This document shows positions 59,073 to 64,000 of a DNA stretch of 64,000 bases, piece by piece. The stretch is from the NCBI RefSeq assembly GCF_005222485.1, contig NZ_CP029078.1:3965501-4029500 (forward strand), given 5' to 3'. Within the stretch, counting starts at the first letter, position 1, and each line of letters opens with the position of its first letter. The notes under the pieces are model-generated. The model saw only the letters and a list, made by a program, of their open reading frames with translations. It did no database searches and had not been told where the DNA came from. A program made the translations under genes and the position numbers. This stretch comes from Streptomyces griseoviridis. Its GTDB lineage: Bacteria > Actinomycetota > Actinomycetes > Streptomycetales > Streptomycetaceae.

Positions 59073-60254
59073 ATGGCCGAGGTCGGGACGTCGGGCGGCC
59101 GTAAGGTCGCGGTGGTGGGGGCGGCGCTGTCCGACTGCGGGCGTCTGGACGACGCGACCCCGTACGGGCTGCACGCGCAGGCGGCCCGCAGGGCGCTGGC
59201 GGACGCGGGCCTCGACCCCCGCCAGGTGAACGGGTTCGGCTCGGCGGGCCTCGGCACGCTGGCCCCGGTCGAGGTGGCCGAGTATCTGGGCCTGCGTCCC
59301 ACCTGGGTCGACTCCACGGCGGTCGGCGGCTCGACCTGGGAGGTGATGGCCGCGCACGCCGCGGACGCCATCGCCGCCGGCCACGCCGACGCGGTGCTGC
59401 TGGTCTACGGCTCCACGGCCCGCGCCGACATCAGGGCGGGCCGGCGCACCGGTGACCTCTCCTTCGGCGCCCGCGGCCCGCTCCAGTTCGAGGTCCCCTA
59501 CGGGCACACGCTGATCGCCAAGTACGCGATGGCGGCCCGCCGGCACATGGTCGAACACGGCACTACGATCGAGCAGTTGGCGCAGGTCGCGGTGCAGGCG
59601 CGGGCGAACGCGGCACTGAACCCCGAGGCGATGTTCCGCACCCCGCTCACCGTGGACGAGGTGCTGGCCGGGCCGATGATCGCCGATCCGTTCACGAAGC
59701 TGCACTGCTGTCTGCGCTCGGACGGCGGGGCGGCGGTGCTGCTGGCGGCCGAGGAGTACGTACGGGACTGCCGGACCGCGCCGGTGTGGGTGCTGGGCAC
59801 CGGCGAGCACGTCTCGCACGCGGCGATGTCCCAGTGGCCGGACTTCACGGTCTCCCCCGCGGCGGTGAGCGGCCGGCTGGCCTTCGAGCGGGCCGGGGTG
59901 CGCCCCGAGGAGATGGACTTCGCCGAACTGTACGACGCCTTCACGTACATGACCCTGGTGACGCTGGAGGATCTCGGGTTCTGCGCGAAGGGCGAGGGCG
60001 GCGCGTTCGTGGAGCGGGGACGGCTGCGGGTGGCGGGCGGTGAGCTGCCCGTGAACACCGACGGCGGCGGTCTCTCCTGCCAACACCCCGGGATGCGGGG
60101 CCTGTTCCTGCTGGTGGAGGCGGTGCGGCAACTGCGCGGCGAGGCCGGGGAACGCCAAGTGCGGGGACGGGACGGACAGATCGCGCGCCTCGGGGTGGCG
60201 TCGGGGACCGGAGGGTGGTTCTGCTCGTCGGGGACGGTGGTGCTGGGCCGGTGA
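59073..60254 (+). CDS. Thiolase-fold lipid-transfer protein (SCP-x/Ltp family)
   Basis: The 393-residue product starts MAEVGTSGGRKVAVVGAALS. The residue at the nucleophile position is Thr/Ser (AVGGSTWEVM) rather than Cys. A Tyr is kept in ELYDAFTYMTL near residue 287. The second tyrosine of Ltp2 is replaced by a GGLSCQHPGM segment with Cys and His. It is thus a different subtype from the thiolase at 44567 and may perform thiolytic or another aldol-type cleavage. No DUF35 gene is adjacent; it might share the partner from the 45.8 kb operon. Tandem 21-base repeats begin at its stop codon. Confidence 0.85.
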   Translation: MAEVGTSGGRKVAVVGAALSDCGRLDDATPYGLHAQAARRALADAGLDPRQVNGFGSAGLGTLAPVEVAEYLGLRPTWVDSTAVGGSTWEVMAAHAADAIAAGHADAVLLVYGSTARADIRAGRRTGDLSFGARGPLQFEVPYGHTLIAKYAMAARRHMVEHGTTIEQLAQVAVQARANAALNPEAMFRTPLTVDEVLAGPMIADPFTKLHCCLRSDGGAAVLLAAEEYVRDCRTAPVWVLGTGEHVSHAAMSQWPDFTVSPAAVSGRLAFERAGVRPEEMDFAELYDAFTYMTLVTLEDLGFCAKGEGGAFVERGRLRVAGGELPVNTDGGGLSCQHPGMRGLFLLVEAVRQLRGEAGERQVRGRDGQIARLGVASGTGGWFCSSGTVVLGR

Positions 60255-60333
60255 GGGGGTGGCGGTCCTGGGTGAGGGGGTGGCCGGGCCCGGTGAGGGG
60301 GTGGCCGGGCCCGATAAGGGGGTGCGGCTGCCC
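60250..60333. repeat. Four 21-base tandem repeats at the thiolase stop codon
   Basis: GGTGAGGGGGTGGC recurs at 60250, 60271 and 60292, and a degenerate copy (GATAAGGGGGTGCGG) starts at 60313, an exact 21-base period. The array includes the stop codon of the thiolase gene and is very G-rich on the plus strand. Confidence 0.85.
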
Positions 60334-60430
60334 CTCCCCACCCGCCGCTCCGTGGACAGGGCCCGCGCCGGTCGGCGGAAGGTCATTCACAGGTCTGTCG
60401 GCCGTCATCCCGGCCCTGCACAATCGCCGT

Positions 60431-61516
60431 ATGACGACCACCCCGGTCACGCAGCCCGCGCGCGTCACGCCCGCCTCCGCCGCCCTGGGCTTCCTCACGA
60501 GCGGTGTGGTCGCGGCGTCGCTGACCGCTCTCGTCGTGGGTGTGGTCCTGGAGCGGGTGCCGCTGATCCTCTCGGGACTCTGCGCCCCCGTGGTGTACGG
60601 GCTGCTGTACCTCCTCGCGGGGGCGCCGCGGCGGGCCAGGGAGGCGGCGATCCCGCCGGCGACGGCCCTCGCGGTGATCGAGAGCCTGGAGGCCGTCGGG
60701 GGCGAGTCGGGTGACGTGCCGGTGCGGTTCGTTCTCACCGTCGCGCCCGACGACGCCCCGGCCTACCGGGTCGAGACCAGGCAGGACATCAACCTCGTCG
60801 ACCTGCCCGACTACCGTCCGGGCGGTGTCCTGGTGGTCCAGTACCCGACCCAACGGCCCTGGCGGGTGAGGATCGTGAAGCGTCCCACCCCCGAGTGGGA
60901 GGAACGGGCGGCGGGCGCCCGGATCGACTCGGTGCCCGGCCCCGCCCTGGTGCGCGACCCGTCACCGACCAGGGCGCCGTGCCTGGTGGTGCTCCTCGGC
61001 CTGGTGTGCGGTGCGGCCGCCGTGCTGATGCCCTTCCGCGCCGACCTGTCCGACGCGGGCAGCGCCGAGCCCTCCGCCGCGCCGCCGTCCGTGTCGTCCA
61101 CGACGTCGAGCACGGTCGTCTCGTCGTCGTCCGGCACCGTCACCCTCGGCCCCGGCCAGTCGTTCCTCGACGAGGGTGAGCTGGGCCGGGCCGTCGACGG
61201 GCTCACCGGGGACGGCGGGAGCCACGACGCGCTCACCGTCGTCGTGCAGGAGCGCCTGCTCACGGTCGTGTTCGCGCCCACCGGCAGCCGCGCTCCCGGG
61301 TTCGACCCGCGCTCCCTGCCCGCCGCGCGCGTGCCCGCCCTGGTCGAGGAGGCCACCGGCACGCTCGGCGTGCGCACCGCGCGGACCTGGCAGGTCGTCG
61401 TGGACGGCGTGGGCGGCTCGGTCAGGATCAGGGTCCTGGTGAGCGGGTCCGAGGGCACGGCCTCGCTTGAGGCGGACGGGGACGGCCACGTGGTGCGGCG
61501 CACCCGGGCGGGCTGA
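60431..61516 (+). CDS. Membrane protein with DUF3592-like domain, copy 1
   Basis: The ATG at 60431 starts MTTTPVTQPARVTPASAALG. The 361-residue protein has two hydrophobic helices near residues 17-60, a soluble beta domain containing ETRQDINLVDLPDYRPGGVL (a DUF3592-like pattern), another helix near residue 185 and a Ser/Thr-rich linker. The C-terminal domain (about 235-360) is probably extracytoplasmic. No function is known. It stands next to a second, shorter protein of similar type. Confidence 0.6.
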   Translation: MTTTPVTQPARVTPASAALGFLTSGVVAASLTALVVGVVLERVPLILSGLCAPVVYGLLYLLAGAPRRAREAAIPPATALAVIESLEAVGGESGDVPVRFVLTVAPDDAPAYRVETRQDINLVDLPDYRPGGVLVVQYPTQRPWRVRIVKRPTPEWEERAAGARIDSVPGPALVRDPSPTRAPCLVVLLGLVCGAAAVLMPFRADLSDAGSAEPSAAPPSVSSTTSSTVVSSSSGTVTLGPGQSFLDEGELGRAVDGLTGDGGSHDALTVVVQERLLTVVFAPTGSRAPGFDPRSLPAARVPALVEEATGTLGVRTARTWQVVVDGVGGSVRIRVLVSGSEGTASLEADGDGHVVRRTRAG

Positions 61517-61577
61517 CCTCCGTCACGGGACCGGCGCGGGAGGGCGGCGGCATCGCGGACACGGCGGGAGAGGGCAC

Positions 61578-62438
61578 ATGGACCGGTACGGGTATCTGGC
61601 GCTGTGGTGCGCGGTGTTCGGCGTGGCGGCGCTCGTCGGGTACGGGAGGTCGCTGACCGGGACCAGCGGGGCGCAGCGCGCGGTGCGGGTCATGGGCCGG
61701 ATCGAGCGGGTGCGCGAGCCCCGGCACGGGGGGTCGCCAGGCGACGGGATACCGGTCGTCGTCTCCTTCCACGACCCGTCCAGCGGGCGGGAGTTCACCG
61801 TGACGAACGACGGTGACCACGGCGACACGGTCACCGCTGCCTGGGTGGGCCGGGAGATCGGCGTCCGCTACCCGCCGGGCCGCCCGCACGCCTTCCGCTT
61901 CACCGACGACCCGGACGAGAACCGGCGCGGGCTCGCCCGGCCGAACCTCGCGGTCCTCCTCGCCTACGTCGGCGTGGTCGTCGTCGTGTCGGTCGACCGG
62001 GGCCGGCCCTGGGCGCTGCTCGGCGCCGGGGTGCCGTGGACCGTCCTGATCCTCTGCCACCTGCCGGGGAACATCCGTGGGACGCGGCGCGGGCTGGCGC
62101 GGCCGGCCGCGATGGCGGCCGTCCCCGGCCGGGTCGTCGCCGTGCTGAAGCGGGCCGGCACCGACGGCGACGGCAACACCTTCACCACCCTGGTGCCGGT
62201 CGTCGCCTTCACCACGCGCGAGGACACGGCCGTCCTCGCCTGCTGCCCCACCGGGCTGCCCGACCCCGGGGACGCGCGGGGCCGGGACGTCACGGTCCAC
62301 TACGCGCCCGACGACCCGGCCGTCCTCACCATGGATCCGGCCGCCCAACTCCGAGCCGCAAGGCTGGACTTCGTCCTCAACGCGGTGGCCCTGGCCATCG
62401 GGACCTGCCTGGTGGTCGCGGGGGCGCTGGCGCTGTGA
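61578..62438 (+). CDS. DUF3592-type membrane protein, copy 2
   Basis: The ATG at 61578 follows GGGAGAGGG. The 286-residue product has an N-terminal helix (YLALWCAVFGVAALVGYG), then a beta domain with VVVSFHDPSSGREFTV and VGREIGVRYPPGRPHAF. A central pair of helices follows, then a second copy of the beta domain (GRDVTVHYAPDDPAVLTMD) and a final helix. The doubled V-x-V-x-Y-x-P-x-x-P pattern is characteristic of DUF3592. Function unknown. Confidence 0.72.
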   Translation: MDRYGYLALWCAVFGVAALVGYGRSLTGTSGAQRAVRVMGRIERVREPRHGGSPGDGIPVVVSFHDPSSGREFTVTNDGDHGDTVTAAWVGREIGVRYPPGRPHAFRFTDDPDENRRGLARPNLAVLLAYVGVVVVVSVDRGRPWALLGAGVPWTVLILCHLPGNIRGTRRGLARPAAMAAVPGRVVAVLKRAGTDGDGNTFTTLVPVVAFTTREDTAVLACCPTGLPDPGDARGRDVTVHYAPDDPAVLTMDPAAQLRAARLDFVLNAVALAIGTCLVVAGALAL

Positions 62439-62472
62439 CGGGCGCGACGGCGGCCCCGGTGTCCCGTCCCGG

Positions 62473-63171
62473 TCACGGCCACAGCAGCACCCGTCGCCAG
62501 CCGCCGGTGCCGGCACCGCCGTCGTCGGCGCCTTCGCCTGTGTCCTCGTAGCGGAGCCGGACGTGGCGGCGGTCCGGGTCGCCCTGGAAGAACTCGACCT
62601 CGGTGGGGCGCAGCCGGTACAGGGTCCAGGTGGGCGACGGGGTGCCCGGCTCGGCCCTGGCCCGCTCCCACGCCTCCCGCGAGCGTCTCTCCAACTCGCT
62701 GAGGGAGGCGAGGGGTTCGCTCTGCCGACCGGTGAGGGCCGCCGCGAGCGCGCCCGTCGTCCTGGCGTGCAGATCGGCCTGGCCCTCCTCGGACGGCGCC
62801 GCGACGACGGGCCCGCGCACCCGCACCTGGCGGCCGAGTACCGGCCAGTACAGGACGAGGGCCGCGTGCGGCTGGGCGGCCAGTTGACGGCCCTTGCGGC
62901 TGGTGGCGTGGGTGGCGAAGGCCCAGCCGTCGGCGTCCGCGCCGTGCAGCATCACGATCCGGGCGTCGGGGCGGCCGTCGGCGTCGGTCGTGGCGAGCGA
63001 CATGGTGTGCGGCTCGGGCTGCCCGGCCGCGACCGCGTCCGCGAACCAGCGGGTGAAGAGGGCGAGCGGGGTCGCGGGGGCCACCGCCGGGTCGAAGGGG
63101 CGCAGCTCGGTGGCGTCGGGGGCCCAGACGCGCACGGATCTCAGCAGGGTGTGGAGGTCGGTTTCCGGCAT
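62473..63171 (-). CDS. pdxH: Pyridoxamine 5'-phosphate oxidase-type flavoprotein
   Basis: The ATG at 63171 (MPETDLHTLLRSVRVW) begins a 232-residue FMN-binding split-barrel protein. It shows LATTDADGRPDARIVMLHGAD, GWAFATHATSRKGRQLAAQP, ALVLYWPVLGRQVRVRGPV and the closing WTLYRLRPTEVEFFQGDPDR. This order is that of PdxH, which oxidises pyridoxamine or pyridoxine phosphate to pyridoxal phosphate. The last residues (RRVLLWP) deviate from the usual RLxP ending, so a related oxidase is possible. Confidence 0.82.
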   Translation of the reverse strand: MPETDLHTLLRSVRVWAPDATELRPFDPAVAPATPLALFTRWFADAVAAGQPEPHTMSLATTDADGRPDARIVMLHGADADGWAFATHATSRKGRQLAAQPHAALVLYWPVLGRQVRVRGPVVAAPSEEGQADLHARTTGALAAALTGRQSEPLASLSELERRSREAWERARAEPGTPSPTWTLYRLRPTEVEFFQGDPDRRHVRLRYEDTGEGADDGGAGTGGWRRVLLWP

Positions 63172-63455
63172 GCGCCCGAGTATCACTCGGGGCCTGGCGG
63201 AAACCGCGCCATCAGCACGCCGTGCGGCACGCGTCCACGAACCGGCAGGCCGACGGCGGGCCCGAGCGCCGGCTCGGCGGGCGGGCCCGGTGAGCTTCGC
63301 CCGCGCGCACCCGGCGTGACCGGTCGGACGCGGCCCACATCGCCGTCCGCGGGGAGGGTGGTGGGGTGCGGCGGGGCGAACGGTGACGTTCCCGTGGGCG
63401 GCGCCGGGCGCGCACGGCGCGTTCGTCGGCGTCGATGGGGCGCGCGCCGGTGGTG

Positions 63456-64000
63456 TCACGCCCCCTGGGCGGGCCCGCCGTCCCCGCCGCCGTCCCCGTC
63501 CCCTCCCCCGTCCTCGACGTACGGCTTCAGCTCGGGCTCCGGGTCCTGGGCGGTCCGCCCGTGCAGGTGCATGTCCCGGAACCGGTCGACCCGGCCCGCC
63601 TCGAACATCGCGCCGCGCAGTGTCCCCTCGTACGGGTACCCGCACCGCTCGGCGACCCGGCAGGACGCCTCGTGCCCGATGGCGTGCCCCAACTCAAGTC
63701 GCTGAAGCCCCAGTTCGGTCAGCGCCCAGCGGGAGACGATGGCCAGGGCGCGGCTGGCGACCCCGCGTCCGCGCGCCTCGGGCAGCACCCAGTACCCGAT
63801 CCGGCCGGTCCGCATGACGGGGTTGATCGCCTCGACCGATATGTGTCCGAGGGTCGCGCCGGTGGCCGCGTCCGTCACGCAGTACGTGGCCGCGGTGCGC
63901 TCGGCGGCGGCCAGCGCCTTCTCGGCGAGCGACGCGCGGGCGTCGACGAGGTCGTTCATCTCCTTGAGCGGGGTGTTCCAGCGCTGGAACTCCGGATCGG
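63456..64000 (-). CDS. GNAT-family N-acetyltransferase, N-terminus beyond the window
   Basis: The frame stays open past an ATG at 63959 to the window edge, reading DPEFQRWNTPLKEMNDLV, which is typical N-terminal sequence of RimJ/RimL-type acetyltransferases. The real start is therefore outside. Visible motifs: GHISVEAINPVMRTGRIGYW and the acetyl-CoA loop LPEARGRGVASRAL, then GHEASCRVAERCGYPYEGTL. The tail after HLHGRTAQDPEPELKPYVED is Gly/Asp-rich low complexity. Substrate unknown. Confidence 0.88.
   Translation of the reverse strand, partial: DPEFQRWNTPLKEMNDLVDARASLAEKALAAAERTAATYCVTDAATGATLGHISVEAINPVMRTGRIGYWVLPEARGRGVASRALAIVSRWALTELGLQRLELGHAIGHEASCRVAERCGYPYEGTLRGAMFEAGRVDRFRDMHLHGRTAQDPEPELKPYVEDGGGDGDGGGDGGPAQGA

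Noticed and set aside
1-64000. CRISPR arrays, tRNA or rRNA genes, prophage or insertion sequences
   Set aside because: No regularly spaced repeat-spacer array, tRNA cloverleaf, transposase or phage structural gene was recognised on either strand.

Overview
The window looks like a segment of a Streptomyces chromosome (or a very close actinomycete). GC is very high throughout, many genes start with GTG behind purine-rich ribosome binding sites, and the gene content is typical of the genus: an AfsK/KbpA/AfsR/AfsS regulatory locus, three helix-turn-helix plus DUF397 modules, coenzyme F420 biosynthesis (fbiC) and F420-type LLM oxidoreductases. No database search was possible. Every assignment rests on motifs, gene order and knowledge of the families.

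Layout. 0-2.6 kb: end of a sugar ABC uptake operon (binding protein fragment and two permeases, no ATPase). 2.6-6.4 kb: MFS exporter with a divergent ArsR-like regulator, glutathione peroxidase, MerR-type regulator. 6.4-13.8 kb: polytopic membrane protein, D-Ala-D-Ala carboxypeptidase with a huge low-complexity N-terminus, GPP34/GOLPH3-like protein, first HTH-DUF397 pair. 13.9-18.6 kb: a conserved protein and an SDR facing apart over a perfect palindrome, a sodium:solute symporter, and an ADP-ribosylglycohydrolase homologue without its metal ligands. 18.8-24.7 kb: small membrane protein, RsbW-like kinase, second HTH module with two tandem DUF397 genes, P-loop/TPR protein, DUF2165 protein, cyclophilin. 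24.8-31.5 kb: transpeptidase-like protein, fbiC, F420-type LLM enzyme, Tat-exported PHP hydrolase, EEP-family hydrolase.

31.6-39.1 kb: catabolic genes (aldehyde dehydrogenase, two amidohydrolases, two LLM oxidoreductases, SDR) on the minus strand. 39.3-42.8 kb: afsR and afsS. 42.8-47.0 kb: FadD3-like acyl-CoA ligase divergent from an Ltp2-like thiolase, a DUF35 protein and a crotonase. 47.1-50.9 kb: membrane protein, MmyB-like regulator, aldo/keto reductase, secreted protein. 51-55.1 kb: afsK, a kbpA-like VOC gene, and a TetR regulator. 55.3-57.6 kb: a frameshifted methyltransferase remnant, two small genes, and the third HTH-DUF397 module. 57.7-60.3 kb: acyl-CoA dehydrogenase divergent from a second thiolase-like protein. 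60.4-64 kb: two DUF3592-type membrane proteins, a PNPOx enzyme and a GNAT fragment.

The strongest system-level signal is a shared palindrome, TCTGACG-NNN-CGTCAGA and close variants. It occurs at seven sites and serves the promoters of the scattered catabolic units at 14.8, 36, 39, 44.5 and 59 kb. Together these genes could take a bulky substrate through LLM oxidation, dehydrogenation, CoA activation, beta-oxidation and retro-aldol or thiolytic cleavage. I infer a single repressor controlling one undescribed degradation pathway. Its genes sit on both sides of, and inside, the afsR-afsS...afsK-kbpA locus.
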